Assembly (NCBI GenBank): GCA_002215645.1
Contig: NGFI01000002.1
Span: forward strand, 327,406 to 391,405
Reading direction: 5' to 3'
Source: Gemmatimonadetes bacterium 2013_60CM_65_52
GTDB lineage: Bacteria > Gemmatimonadota > Gemmatimonadetes > Gemmatimonadales > Gemmatimonadaceae
Length of the DNA stretch: 64,000 nucleotides
Both the position numbers and the translations under genes were made by a program. A model generated the notes under the pieces. It was not told the origin of the DNA, did not search any database, and saw only the letters and a list, made by a program, of their open reading frames with translations. Shown here one piece after another: positions 17,097 to 26,698 of the stretch (its first letter is position 1; each line of letters opens with the position of its first letter).

Positions 17097-18946
17097 GAAG
17101 AGCGCCACCGGAGCAGCGAGAGCACGGTGGCGAGAACGAACCTCGCCGACGACTCGCGAGGAAGCACCAGATCGGCGGCGCGGCCGACCATCGAGAGATG
17201 GTGATGCCCGGGTGCGAGCTCCGCCAGTGCGACGACCAGTGGTGCCGGAGGCGTCGCTGGCAGTGCGGCCCGCAACGACTCCGCCTCGCCGATGGCGCAG
17301 ACGATGGCATGCGGCTCCACGGCGCCGATGGGCCTGCTCGCGTTCAGCGGAACAATTTGCACGCGTCCCTTGAGGAACGACGCGACGAGCTGCGCTTCGC
17401 GGAGCCGCCGTTGCGCTTCGGCATCAGGTGTCACGGTCCAGAGAACCGTGATTGCAACGTCGTCAGTCCCGGAAGCGCGGACTGCCTCCTTGACCGTGCG
17501 CACAGGCTCGGCGGCAATGCGCCGCAGCTCTTCCATCGTCGTGGCACCCGATTTCACCAGGGCGAGGCCTGATTCCCACAGGCTCACGCATCCGGCGGCC
17601 CGAGCGGCCTGCGCGATCGCCTCCGAGGATTCCCCCGCCGAGATGCGCCGCTCGACCTCGGTGGACGTGATGAGAATCTCCGCGACGGCGCGTCGTCCCC
17701 GGTAGCCCAACCCTCGACAGACCTGACACCCGGCCGCCTCACACGGCTGGCAAGCCCGGCGCACGAGACGCTGCGCGATGATGCCCTTGACCGCGGTCGC
17801 GATCTTGGCGGGAGCGACGCCCACATCGACGAGGCGTGTGACGGCGCTCGCCGCATCGTTGGTGTGCAGCGTGGAGAGCACGAGGTGTCCTGTGAGGGAC
17901 GCTTGTATGGCAATTTCCGCCGTTTCACGGTCACGGATCTCTCCCACAAGGATGACATCGGGATCCTGCCGCACGATGGACCGCAGCGCGGCACCGAACG
18001 TGAGGCCGGCGCGCTCGTGCACCTGAACCTGAACGATGCCGGGAAGCCGGTACTCGATCGGGTCTTCTACCGTGACCACGTTGACGCCACGCTGCTGGAT
18101 TTCCCGGAGCGCTGCATACAACGTCGTCGTCTTGCCCGAGCCCGTTGGGCCCGTTACCAGGATGAGCCCCTCGCGCTGCTCGAGCAGCGAGCGGATACGT
18201 GCAAGATCGGTGGCCGCGAAACCGATGGTTTCGAGGGTGCGGAGTCCGGCGTTTCCGTCCAACACGCGCACGACGACCTTTTCGCCGTGAGACACAGGCA
18301 ACGTGGACACACGAAGATCCACGACGGAGCCGAGTACCGCCACGCGAGCCCGGCCGTCCTGCGGGCGCATGCGATCGGCGATATCCAGCGCGGAGAGGAT
18401 CTTGACCCGTGAGACGAGCGAGGGCCCCAGCGAACGGGGGAGCGACCGGACAGGCCGAATCACGCCGTCGACCCGATGGCGAACGGCTACGCCTTGCTCT
18501 TCCGGCTCGAGATGAAGGTCGCTCGCACCGGCGCTGATGGCTTCAGCGAGAAGGTGATCGACCAGGCGGATGATGGATGCGCCACCATCGGTCGCCATGT
18601 CACCAACGGCGACGGCATCGTTGGAGAAGCCGAGATGCTGTACTTCGACCGGTGGTGTCGCGCTGTCGGGCTGAGACGCAGGCTGCGCGTATACGGCATC
18701 GAGGTGGCGCGCAATCTCCTCGCGAGACGCAATCTGCCAGCGCACACGATGGCCTGTCGCAAACGCCACGGCCCGTTCCGCGTCGAGATCGAGGGGATTG
18801 GCGGTTGCGAGAATGAGAGCTCCATCCTCCACCGCAATCGGCATGACGTGATGGCGCCGAGCCCACCGCTCGGCCAGGAGGGCGATGGCGTGTGGATCGA
18901 TGCGCTCGAACTCGGCGCGCGGCGGATCGGTGAGAGTGGTTGCCAC
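17093..18946 (-). CDS. GspE/PilB-type secretion or pilus ATPase
   Basis: 617 aa from a GTG start at 18946. The N-terminal MshEN-like domain (~15-90) is followed by the ATPase core: Walker A GPTGSGKT (266-273), Asp box TVEDPIEY, Walker B VILVGEIR (331-338), His box (STLHTNDA) and the tetracysteine zinc motif C399, C402, C407, C410. Such hexameric ATPases drive type II secretion or type IV pilus assembly from the cytoplasmic face. No other gsp/pil gene is in the window. Unusual is a C-terminal extension (about 481-617) with a receiver-like alternating pattern but no clear phospho-Asp. A 170-bp internal segment is duplicated at 12001-12170. Confidence 0.92.
   Translation of the reverse strand: MATTLTDPPRAEFERIDPHAIALLAERWARRHHVMPIAVEDGALILATANPLDLDAERAVAFATGHRVRWQIASREEIARHLDAVYAQPASQPDSATPPVEVQHLGFSNDAVAVGDMATDGGASIIRLVDHLLAEAISAGASDLHLEPEEQGVAVRHRVDGVIRPVRSLPRSLGPSLVSRVKILSALDIADRMRPQDGRARVAVLGSVVDLRVSTLPVSHGEKVVVRVLDGNAGLRTLETIGFAATDLARIRSLLEQREGLILVTGPTGSGKTTTLYAALREIQQRGVNVVTVEDPIEYRLPGIVQVQVHERAGLTFGAALRSIVRQDPDVILVGEIRDRETAEIAIQASLTGHLVLSTLHTNDAASAVTRLVDVGVAPAKIATAVKGIIAQRLVRRACQPCEAAGCQVCRGLGYRGRRAVAEILITSTEVERRISAGESSEAIAQAARAAGCVSLWESGLALVKSGATTMEELRRIAAEPVRTVKEAVRASGTDDVAITVLWTVTPDAEAQRRLREAQLVASFLKGRVQIVPLNASRPIGAVEPHAIVCAIGEAESLRAALPATPPAPLVVALAELAPGHHHLSMVGRAADLVLPRESSARFVLATVLSLLRWRSS
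17917..18086. repeat. Intact-locus copy of the 170-bp gspE segment
   Basis: Partner of 12001-12170, same orientation, offset 5916 bp, about four mismatches. It encodes the Asp box/Walker B part of the ATPase. Confidence 0.92.
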
Positions 18947-19015
18947 GCAACGAAGCTGCTCCGGTGTCAGGCCCCGAGCGTCATCGCTGCACCGCGCGCC
19001 GTATCGATTTCGCCG

Positions 19016-21103
19016 CTAGAGGACGCTCCAGAAATCTCGCGTCACGTCGAGGTTGAACGTCCATCGGCCACCTCGCAGTCCGCGCGCAACCTGGAGCCGA
19101 AGGAGATCGAAGAAGGGCTGAAGGGCGACGCCTACGCTCGGGTATCCCGCGTTTGCGTGAGCGGTGTCGAACGCGCTGGCGCGCTGAATCACCGTGGCCT
19201 GCGCAAAAGGTGCCACAGTGGCCTGTCCCGGAATCCGGCCGAATCGGCCGAGCGAAATAGCAGGAGCCGGGATGGCCATCCGCCATTCGGCGCGTGCAGT
19301 CGCGCCTATCTTCGCTGCGAGCTCATGAACCGCGTAACCGGGCGCGCTAATCGGCCCGCCAAAGTAGAGCCATTCCTGGGCGACAACTCCCTCCGTTCCG
19401 CCGACGACGCCCCCGCTCGCGAACAGCGCCAGACGGCCTGTCTCAAACGGGCGCTCGAGCCAGGCGGACGTCGTCGCGCGTACGACCGTGATCGGTGCCG
19501 GCAGAACGGAGAGCTCGTCCGCTGTGAGTCGCGCCACGCGCGCTTCGGCGGTCGCGCGCAACTCGCTGCCGAGCCACCAGAGTGACGTCGCACGCTCCAC
19601 ACCAAGGCCGACGCGGACTTCGCGCGATGCAAGCGCGGAAACGGGCGCCGAGAACGAGCCGAACGCGGGCGTCGCATGGACGCTCAACGCGTGCTGTCGC
19701 TCTATTGAAGCATCGAGGTGCCAGCGAAGGCCGACAAGCTCGTTGGCGTCGAGACCGACGCCCGCGCCCTGCGACCAATAGGGATCGCTCAGGTCACTGC
19801 CGAACTCCTGCGCGGCGATCGAGTTGATCAGGCGCGAGCGCTCCATGATGTCTCCCGCCTCACGGAAATCGCGCGTCGCGTGCACGCGCGCGCGCCAGGA
19901 GGCCGACTGCCAATCGACGCCGGCAAGCCCCTTGATGGAACGGTCGTCGGTACCGTACCGCGCGCGCGTCTGTGCACCAAACCCACCGCCGAAGCGCGAA
20001 GCGATGCCCGCGCCGAGGGCGAATCCTTCCACGCGATCGAACCGAACGAACTCGGATAGCCCCGACATGGCCAACGTGAGTCGTTCAGGACGCTGCATGG
20101 CCTGCATGCGCACGAGCGACCGGGCCTCCGTCTGCACTCTCCGGACGTCGGCGTCGGTGACAGTCCGGACGTCGGGCGGAAGCGAATCGAGCACGCGTCC
20201 ATGAAAATGGAACGTGTCGGTGATCGTGCGCGGCGCGGCGACGATCTCCTCGTCTCCAGCAAAAATGGCGGGCGAGACGCCGACGTTCACCTGATAGTCG
20301 CCGATCTCCCAGCGTCCGCGGATGATGCCGCGCACGGGATAGTCGAGCCAGGTCCCCGCCCGCTTGATCTCAATCTCCTGGCGCCGGGGCAGCCAGAAGC
20401 GCCCGTCCACCAGGCTGTTCTCGATGACGACGAACAGGTCCTCCAGGGCTTCGTCGCGGAAGGCGGCGCGCGTGAAGTTGAATGCCATGCGCACCACCTG
20501 TGCATCGTCGCGATCGAGATACAGCGCGCCCACGATACGTGGCTGCCGGTCGTCCGTGGGACGCACGCTGACTTCCAGTACCTGGATGGTGCGACCCGGC
20601 AGTTGCAGCGCCAACGAATCGACGATGGCGAAGTCGTACTGCGAGAGTCCTGCCGGCGACAGCGGATGGGGTACGTCCACCACTTCGTCGCCGTCGCCCA
20701 GCCGAATGATGGCCGGAAAGTTGTTCTGGACGATTCCGAGGTGGTCCCGGTGATAGGCGATGTCGGTGGGCAGCAGCAGCGTGTCGCGCCGCCCGACGAT
20801 GATCTGCTTGCTCAGGTTGGGCGCGCGCCAATACACTTGGTTCATCAGCTCGTCGGCCTTCACGATCTTCGGCGGTTCGGCGAGGCCTTCGCCGACCTGG
20901 GCGAGGAAGGTGACGTACCCGTGCGCCACGGCCTTGTAGTCGCGGAGGCCCGTGTCGGCGAGCTGCTGGGCGCGGCGCATCATGGCTCGTTCGACGAGCT
21001 CGCGCGCGCGCGCGTCATTCCAGTTCTGTGCGCCCGCTGGAGCACCGGCGAGTGCCAACCCCATTGCGCAGGCGGCAACCGCCGCGGCGACCGAGTGATG
21101 CAT
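19016..21103 (-). CDS. Outer-membrane beta-barrel protein, Omp85-like C-terminus
   Basis: 695 aa from ATG 21103, which begins a clear signal peptide (AAAVAACAMGLALAGAPAGAQ); a GTG at 21154 would add 17 residues before it. The N-terminal ~300 residues form a soluble beta-rich domain. The second half is amphipathic-strand rich and contains LYFGGPISAPGY followed by a conserved E-W-R stretch, matching the pattern of the Omp85 barrel loop (GG...RGY) except that Arg is replaced by Pro. It ends in a Phe-containing strand (RDFWSVL), as expected for BAM-dependent insertion. No POTRA domain is recognisable. Divergent from trpE with a 53-bp gap. Function unassigned; export or adhesion are possible. Confidence 0.75.
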   Translation of the reverse strand: MHHSVAAAVAACAMGLALAGAPAGAQNWNDARARELVERAMMRRAQQLADTGLRDYKAVAHGYVTFLAQVGEGLAEPPKIVKADELMNQVYWRAPNLSKQIIVGRRDTLLLPTDIAYHRDHLGIVQNNFPAIIRLGDGDEVVDVPHPLSPAGLSQYDFAIVDSLALQLPGRTIQVLEVSVRPTDDRQPRIVGALYLDRDDAQVVRMAFNFTRAAFRDEALEDLFVVIENSLVDGRFWLPRRQEIEIKRAGTWLDYPVRGIIRGRWEIGDYQVNVGVSPAIFAGDEEIVAAPRTITDTFHFHGRVLDSLPPDVRTVTDADVRRVQTEARSLVRMQAMQRPERLTLAMSGLSEFVRFDRVEGFALGAGIASRFGGGFGAQTRARYGTDDRSIKGLAGVDWQSASWRARVHATRDFREAGDIMERSRLINSIAAQEFGSDLSDPYWSQGAGVGLDANELVGLRWHLDASIERQHALSVHATPAFGSFSAPVSALASREVRVGLGVERATSLWWLGSELRATAEARVARLTADELSVLPAPITVVRATTSAWLERPFETGRLALFASGGVVGGTEGVVAQEWLYFGGPISAPGYAVHELAAKIGATARAEWRMAIPAPAISLGRFGRIPGQATVAPFAQATVIQRASAFDTAHANAGYPSVGVALQPFFDLLRLQVARGLRGGRWTFNLDVTRDFWSVL

Positions 21104-21156
21104 TGAATGAAAGTTCGCGGCCGTAGAGAAGTCGGACAAGCTCGTGTGAGACACCC

Positions 21157-22668
21157 ATGACGTTCGACGAGTTCCGCCGCCGGGCGATTGCGCACCACGT
21201 GGTGCCCGTGTGGCGCGATTGCCTGCTCGACACGGACACGCCCGTCACGGCATTCGCCAAGCTGCGCGAGGGTCCGTTCGCATTTCTGCTCGAGAGCGCT
21301 CCTGCCGGAGGTGAGACCTGGGCGCGATACACCTTTCTCGGCAGCGCGCCCCGCGCCGCATGGCGGCTGCGCGACGGCGTGGTGGAAGACTGGACGCCGG
21401 CAAAAGGATGGCATGGCCGCCGCGGGCCGGCGAATCCACTCGACGACCTCGACGCGCTCATCCGTGCGCATCCGTTGGTGTCCGTGCCGGAACTTGGTGG
21501 TTTCTGGACGGGTGCCGTGGGCTACTTCACCTACGACAGCGTGCGGATGATCGAGCGGCTTCCGTCACCGCCACCGCGTGGAGACGCCACGGCCGACGCG
21601 CTGTTCGTCTTTACCGACGCATTGGTGATCGTCGACAATCTGCGCGCACAGGCACGAGTCGTGGTCGGCGTGCCGCTCGGGGACGACCTGAGCGAACAGA
21701 CGCTTCGGAGTGCCCATGACGCGGCGGTGATGACCGTCGATCGCACGATTCAGCGCTTACGTGCTCCGATGACGCTGCCGTCGCTGGACCTGCGAGCGGA
21801 TGCGCCGGCAGCCACGGGCGCCTCGACGTACGAGCGCGACGCGTTCATGCGAGACGTGGATCGCATCAAGGAATACATCGCCGCCGGCGATGCATTTCAG
21901 GTGCTGCTCGCACGGCGCATTCGTGTCCCGCACGACTTCGACTCGTCGGCTCTGTACCGTGCGCTGAGGGCGCTCAATCCGTCGCCGTACATGTATCATC
22001 TCGTGCTGGACGGTACGGAGCTCGTCGGCAGCTCGCCGGAACTGCTGGTGCGCGTGGAAGGCGAGCGCGTGACCGTGCGGCCCATCGCCGGCACGCGGCC
22101 TCGCGGCGCAACGTCCGAGGAGGACGCGGCGCTCACCACCGAGCTCTCGACCGACGAGAAGGAACGCGCCGAGCATGTCATGCTGGTGGACCTCGGCCGA
22201 AATGACGTGGGCCGCATCGCCCGATACGGTACTGTGCGCGTGACGGACTACATGACGGTGGAGCGATACTCGCACGTGCTCCATCTCGTGAGTCAGGTGG
22301 AGGGCAATCTGCGTGAGGGATTGGACGCGATGGACGCATTCCGTGCGACGTTCCCGGCCGGAACGATGACCGGCGCTCCGAAAGTGCGCGCCATGGAGAT
22401 CATCGACGAGCTCGAGCCTGAACGTCGCGGTCCATACGCGGGCGCTGTCGGATACATCGCGTCGGGCGGCGCGCGGATGGACCTCGCCATCACCATTCGC
22501 ACCTGCGTCATCGCAAATGGCACGGCGTCGGTGCAGACCGGGGCCGGCATCGTGCAGGACTCCGTTCCCGCGAGCGAGTGGGCGGAGACCGAAAGCAAGG
22601 CCCGTGCGATGCTCACGGCGATCGGCCGGGTGCGCGACGCCGCCGCGAGAGCAGGCCGCAGCGACTAG
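21157..22668 (+). CDS. trpE: Anthranilate synthase component I
   Basis: 503 aa, full length. The N-terminal LLES motif (FAFLLESAP) is the tryptophan feedback site typical of TrpE rather than PabB. The chorismate-binding domain shows PIAGTRPRG, DLGRNDVGR, FPAGTMTGAPK and the terminal QTGAGIV block. The enzyme makes anthranilate from chorismate with ammonia supplied by TrpG, which is not encoded nearby, so this trpE is detached from the rest of the trp genes here. A gap of 34 bp precedes the cyclase gene on the same strand. Confidence 0.93.
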   Translation: MTFDEFRRRAIAHHVVPVWRDCLLDTDTPVTAFAKLREGPFAFLLESAPAGGETWARYTFLGSAPRAAWRLRDGVVEDWTPAKGWHGRRGPANPLDDLDALIRAHPLVSVPELGGFWTGAVGYFTYDSVRMIERLPSPPPRGDATADALFVFTDALVIVDNLRAQARVVVGVPLGDDLSEQTLRSAHDAAVMTVDRTIQRLRAPMTLPSLDLRADAPAATGASTYERDAFMRDVDRIKEYIAAGDAFQVLLARRIRVPHDFDSSALYRALRALNPSPYMYHLVLDGTELVGSSPELLVRVEGERVTVRPIAGTRPRGATSEEDAALTTELSTDEKERAEHVMLVDLGRNDVGRIARYGTVRVTDYMTVERYSHVLHLVSQVEGNLREGLDAMDAFRATFPAGTMTGAPKVRAMEIIDELEPERRGPYAGAVGYIASGGARMDLAITIRTCVIANGTASVQTGAGIVQDSVPASEWAETESKARAMLTAIGRVRDAAARAGRSD

Positions 22669-22702
22669 GCAGCGTCCTGCCACGAGGACATATTCGTCAG
22701 TA

Positions 22703-24307
22703 ATGGCGCTCCGACTGATCAGCCCCGATGGGACGCAATCGTTTGACTTGCGCGACGGCGTCCCACTGACCGTCGGCCGCGCACCCACGTGCGACCTGCC
22801 CGTCTTCGACCCGACCATCTCACGCCGGCACGCGGAGCTCGTCGTGGATGGCGGGTCGCTCCGGGTGAAGGACCTGGGCTCCAGCAACGGAACCTTCGTC
22901 AACGGGGCGCGGATCGAGCAGGCCAACGTCGCGGTGGACGACCTCGTCTCCTTCGGCAAGGTCCCGTTTCGCCTGACCACGTTCGACTCGCCAAAGGTCC
23001 AGCACACGACACCTGTGCCGTCGGCCGGCGCGACGATCGTCCGTCAGATCCCGATGCGCGATTCCAACGCCGGCCTCCAGGCGCTTGGCGCGCCGCCCAC
23101 AGCACCTGGCGGCTTGACGCGCGTCGGCATGCTGCCGCCGACGACATCCGTGGCCGACAAGAATCAGCAGAAGCTCGCCACCCTGCTGGAGGTCTCGAAG
23201 GGACTCACGCGCGCCGTGGATGTGGACACGATTCTGGACAAGATCGTGGATTACGCCTATCAGACGCTCGAGGTGGACCGCGTGGCGATCCTGCTCGTGG
23301 ACGCACATGGCGACCTCGCCCCGAAGATTTCACGCGACAAGCGCGGCGGTGACGCGCCACGCGCCGTACCACAGTCGATCGCCCGAAAGGCGGTGGCCGA
23401 GAAGATCGCGATGCTCTCCGACAACGCGGGTGAAGACACGCGCTTCGGAGGGCAGTCCATCCTCATGCAACAGGTCCGGTCCGCCATCTGCGCGCCGCTC
23501 ATCGGCAGCGAGGACAAGGTGCTCGGCGTGCTGTACGTGGACAATCCGAGCATCACGCACCGCTTCAGCGACGAGGACCTGGAATTCCTCGTGGCGTTCG
23601 CGGGTATTGCCGCCGTGGCCATCGAGAATTCGCAATTCGCCGAGCGGATCCGCCGCGAAAGTCTGGTGCGCAGCAACTTCGAGCGGTATTTCGCGCCGCA
23701 GCTGGCCGCGCGCATCGCTGGCTCGCCGGAGGCGTTGCGCCTTGGCGGCGACAAGCGGCCCGTGGCCGTCCTGTTCAGCGACATCCGTGGTTTTACAGCG
23801 TTGTCCGAGACGATGAATCCGGACGACATGGCGACGCTCCTTACGGAATATTTCACTGAGATGGTGGAGTGCGTGTTCCGCCACGGTGGCACGCTGGACA
23901 AGTTCATCGGCGACGCCGTGATGGCGCAGTGGGGCGCGCCAATCGGCAACACCGACGACGCGGATCAGGCGATGGCTGCCGCGCTCGAGATGATCGCGGA
24001 GCTCAAGAAGCTCAACATCCGCTGGATCAGCGAGGGGCGGCCCACCCTGCACATCGGCATCGGCCTGAATTACGGCGAGGTGTTCGCCGGCAACATCGGA
24101 TCCGAGCGCCGCCTCGAATTCACCGTCATCGGCGATACGGTCAACACGGCGAGCCGGCTGTGCGGCGCCGCGGCGGCGGATGAGATTCTCATCTCCGACG
24201 AGATGTGCAAGGCGCTCTCGTCCTCGCCGGCGGTGGACGAGTGTCCGCCCATGGAGTTGAAGAACAAGAGCCAGCCGGTGAAAGTGTTTCGCGTCCGACA
24301 CGAATGA
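22703..24307 (+). CDS. FHA-GAF class III adenylate/guanylate cyclase
   Basis: 534 aa from ATG 22703. FHA domain ~1-92 (VGRAPTCDLPV, ISRRHAEL, DLGSSNGTFVNG), a phosphothreonine-peptide reader. GAF domain ~160-312, a small-ligand sensor. Class III cyclase domain ~350-534 with both metal Asp residues (D360 in FSDIRGF and D404 in FIGDAVMAQWG), K400, and N481/R485 in NTASRL, so catalysis looks intact. Product (cAMP or cGMP) cannot be fixed by eye; the Lys-Asp pair favours cAMP. Cytosolic, no membrane segment. The stop overlaps the start of the Kdo-kinase-like gene (ATGA). Confidence 0.92.
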   Translation: MALRLISPDGTQSFDLRDGVPLTVGRAPTCDLPVFDPTISRRHAELVVDGGSLRVKDLGSSNGTFVNGARIEQANVAVDDLVSFGKVPFRLTTFDSPKVQHTTPVPSAGATIVRQIPMRDSNAGLQALGAPPTAPGGLTRVGMLPPTTSVADKNQQKLATLLEVSKGLTRAVDVDTILDKIVDYAYQTLEVDRVAILLVDAHGDLAPKISRDKRGGDAPRAVPQSIARKAVAEKIAMLSDNAGEDTRFGGQSILMQQVRSAICAPLIGSEDKVLGVLYVDNPSITHRFSDEDLEFLVAFAGIAAVAIENSQFAERIRRESLVRSNFERYFAPQLAARIAGSPEALRLGGDKRPVAVLFSDIRGFTALSETMNPDDMATLLTEYFTEMVECVFRHGGTLDKFIGDAVMAQWGAPIGNTDDADQAMAAALEMIAELKKLNIRWISEGRPTLHIGIGLNYGEVFAGNIGSERRLEFTVIGDTVNTASRLCGAAAADEILISDEMCKALSSSPAVDECPPMELKNKSQPVKVFRVRHE

Positions 24308-25038
24308 CGGCCGCCGGCGCCACGGCCGGCTACCGCCGCCTGACGGCGGGAAAGCGTGTGGCGGTGGTCCGCGAGGCACACGTCGCCGACGCGAAAGCGC
24401 TGCTGGACAAGGGGTCGTTGTACGATGCCGCGGTGGCGAGCGCCGATGCGCGACCGTTGCAGGGCCGCGGCATCGCCTACGCCATCGAGCTGCCCGTGAC
24501 GCGCATACGAGCGGTGGTGCGCCACAACCGTCACGGCGGCCTGCTCGCTCCGCTCACGCGCGATCTTTTTCTCCCGCCGACCCGCGCCGCGCACGAGCTC
24601 GTGGTGACACGGCGCCTTCAGGCGGCTGGCGTTCGCGTCCCGGACGTTCTGATGTTCGCGGCAGAGCCTGTGCTGAACTTCTGGCGGCGAGTGGACGTGG
24701 TGACGCTCGAGATCCGGGACGGCCGCGATCTCTCGACATACATGCTGCCAGGTGAACCGCCGGATTCGCGGGCGCTGGCCTGGGAAGCGGCCCGAGAGCT
24801 CGTCCGCGCCCTGAATGACGTCGGCGCGCGTCACCATGACCTGAACGTGAAGAACATTCTCATCGCGCCATCGGGCGACGGCGTCGCGGCGTGGGTACTC
24901 GACGTCGACCGCGTGGAGCTGGGGCGGCCCAATGCGCGGGGAGTGCGTGTCGGCAACGTGGGGCGGCTGCGGCGATCCGCACGAAAGTGGCGAGACGAGC
25001 GCGGGGCGGAGTTCGACGAGGCGGAGCTCGCGATCTGA
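24304..25038 (+). CDS. Kdo-kinase-like LPS core kinase
   Basis: 244 aa, ATG 24304 overlapping the cyclase stop. Kinase-like fold with RHHDLNVKNILI (catalytic loop HxDLNxxN) and VLDVDRVEL in the position of the DFG metal motif, matching 3-deoxy-D-manno-octulosonic acid kinase (KdkA/WaaP group). It would phosphorylate Kdo or inner-core sugar of lipid A at the inner membrane. The next gene is a heptosyltransferase, supporting an LPS role. The exact acceptor is unproven. Confidence 0.85.
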   Translation: MTAAGATAGYRRLTAGKRVAVVREAHVADAKALLDKGSLYDAAVASADARPLQGRGIAYAIELPVTRIRAVVRHNRHGGLLAPLTRDLFLPPTRAAHELVVTRRLQAAGVRVPDVLMFAAEPVLNFWRRVDVVTLEIRDGRDLSTYMLPGEPPDSRALAWEAARELVRALNDVGARHHDLNVKNILIAPSGDGVAAWVLDVDRVELGRPNARGVRVGNVGRLRRSARKWRDERGAEFDEAELAI

Positions 25039-25070
25039 GACACGCCTCGGCCTGGCGCCCGATCATCGCT

Positions 25071-25076
25071 TAACTT
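25071..25076 (+). promoter_or_regulatory. Putative -10 box of the heptosyltransferase gene
   Basis: TAACTT ends 6 nt before ATG 25083; no ribosome site between, consistent with a leaderless start. Confidence 0.4.
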
Positions 25077-25082
25077 TTTCGG

Positions 25083-26132
25083 ATGCTTTCGACACCGCTG
25101 AACCGCGTCGGCATCATCATGATGTCCGCGGTGGGCGACGCCGTGCACGTGTTGCCGCTCGTCACGGCCCTCAAGCGCCATTCGCCGGCGTCGCGCGTCA
25201 CCTGGGTGCTTCAACCGGGCGCGGCGTCGCTCGTGCGCGGACACCGGGACGTGGACGAGATCGTGGAGTTCGACCGTTCGCGCGGGTGGCGCGCCTATCT
25301 CGGCATTCGGCGTGAATTGGCGCGGCGACCCTTCGACGTCGCCTTGGCGCTTCAGGTCTATCTCAAGGCCGGCCTCGTGACATCGTTTGCACAGGCGCCG
25401 GTGAAGCTCGGATTCGACCGAGCGCGCGCACGTGATCTCAACTGGCTGTTCACCACGCACAGCGTGCCCGCGCGCGAAGGACAACACGTTCAGGACCAGT
25501 ACTTCGAGTTTCTCGAATTTCTGGGCATCCCGCACGAGCCCGTCACGTGGGATCTCGGCCCGTGGGATAACGAGCGCGAATGGCAACACACGTTTCTATC
25601 CGGCTTCGACCGGCCACTGGCTCCCATCGTCGTCGCCACGAGCAAGCCGGAGAAGGACTGGATGCCGGAGCGCTGGGCGGACGTCTGCGATGCGCTGTGG
25701 CACGATTTCGGGTTGCAGCCCCTTCTCGTGGGCGGACTGTCGGAGCGTGAGGCGGCCGCCGACTTCATCATCCGGCAGCGTTCAACGATTCCAGTGGTGT
25801 CCGCCCTGGGAAGCGGGCTTCGGAAATTGGTGTCGATTCTGGACGGTTCCGCGCTCGTACTTTCGCCGGACACCGGCCCGCTCCACATGGCCGTGGCACT
25901 CAATCGGCCGGTCGTCTCGCTGATGGGATACACGAATCCGAAGCGCGTGGGGCCCTATCGGCGGTTTCACGATCTCCTCATCGACGCCTACGGAGATCCC
26001 GGAGAGGACTATCCCATCTCGTTGGAGAACCGGCCCGGACGCATGCAGCGGATCACCGTGCGAGACGTCCTGGACCGCGTTGAGCGCTGGCGCGCGACCT
26101 ACGCCATCGCGCTGAGCGCCCCGAACCGATAG
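25083..26132 (+). CDS. ADP-heptose:LPS heptosyltransferase (GT9)
   Basis: 349 aa. The start VGIIMMSAVGDAVHVLPL is the GT9 N-terminal signature. The C-terminal nucleotide-sugar site includes LVLSPDTGPLHMAVALNRPVVSLMG with the conserved D-TGP-H-A. It transfers heptose to the LPS inner core on the cytosolic face of the inner membrane. WaaC- and WaaF-type cannot be told apart. Neighbour of the Kdo-kinase-like gene. Its 3' end overlaps the convergent maf gene by 34 bp. Confidence 0.92.
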   Translation: MLSTPLNRVGIIMMSAVGDAVHVLPLVTALKRHSPASRVTWVLQPGAASLVRGHRDVDEIVEFDRSRGWRAYLGIRRELARRPFDVALALQVYLKAGLVTSFAQAPVKLGFDRARARDLNWLFTTHSVPAREGQHVQDQYFEFLEFLGIPHEPVTWDLGPWDNEREWQHTFLSGFDRPLAPIVVATSKPEKDWMPERWADVCDALWHDFGLQPLLVGGLSEREAAADFIIRQRSTIPVVSALGSGLRKLVSILDGSALVLSPDTGPLHMAVALNRPVVSLMGYTNPKRVGPYRRFHDLLIDAYGDPGEDYPISLENRPGRMQRITVRDVLDRVERWRATYAIALSAPNR

Positions 26133-26698
26133 CTGATCCCGAGCTGCCCGAGCAGGCGCACCAACCGCTGCAGCGGCAAGCCCATGACGGCGAAGTAATC
26201 GCCGTCCACGCGTTGAACGATGGTGGCGCCGAAACCCTGAATCCCGTATGCGCCGGCCTTGTCCATCGGCTCGCCGGTGGCGATGTACGCGGTGATCTCG
26301 CCGGCGTTCATGGGATGAAACGTGACGCCAACCTCTTCGACGGCGGACACCTCGCGGCCGCGCCACTGCACCGCAACGGCCGTCATGACGGTGTGCGAAC
26401 GGCCCGCGAGGCGCGCGAGCAATTCGGCCGCGTGCGCTTCGTCGCGCGGCTTTCCGAGGACGTCGCCATCCACCACGACAATCGTGTCACTGCCGATGAC
26501 GACCGCATCCGGATGCGCGCTCCCGACCACGGATGCCTTTTCACGTGCGAGCCGCTCGGCATGTGCCCTCGGCGTCTCACCCGGCGTGTACTGCTCGTCC
26601 ACGTCGGCCGGCTGGACGACATGCGGAATGCCGACGAGCGTCAGCAGCTCGCGGCGACGTGGCGACTGCGATGCGAGGATGACGGACAGCGCCGTCAT
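26099..26698 (-). CDS. maf: Maf-family nucleoside-triphosphate pyrophosphatase
   Basis: 199 aa. N-terminal ASQSPRRRELL and the IGSDTIVVVDGDVLGKP block are Maf signatures; DKAGAYGIQG closes the active site. It hydrolyses non-canonical or m5-type NTPs and is linked to septum control in some bacteria. The start ATG 26698 overlaps the dtd stop by 4 bp (ATGA), so it is probably translated after dtd. The C-terminal coding end overlaps the convergent heptosyltransferase gene. Confidence 0.93.
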   Translation of the reverse strand: MTALSVILASQSPRRRELLTLVGIPHVVQPADVDEQYTPGETPRAHAERLAREKASVVGSAHPDAVVIGSDTIVVVDGDVLGKPRDEAHAAELLARLAGRSHTVMTAVAVQWRGREVSAVEEVGVTFHPMNAGEITAYIATGEPMDKAGAYGIQGFGATIVQRVDGDYFAVMGLPLQRLVRLLGQLGISYRFGALSAMA

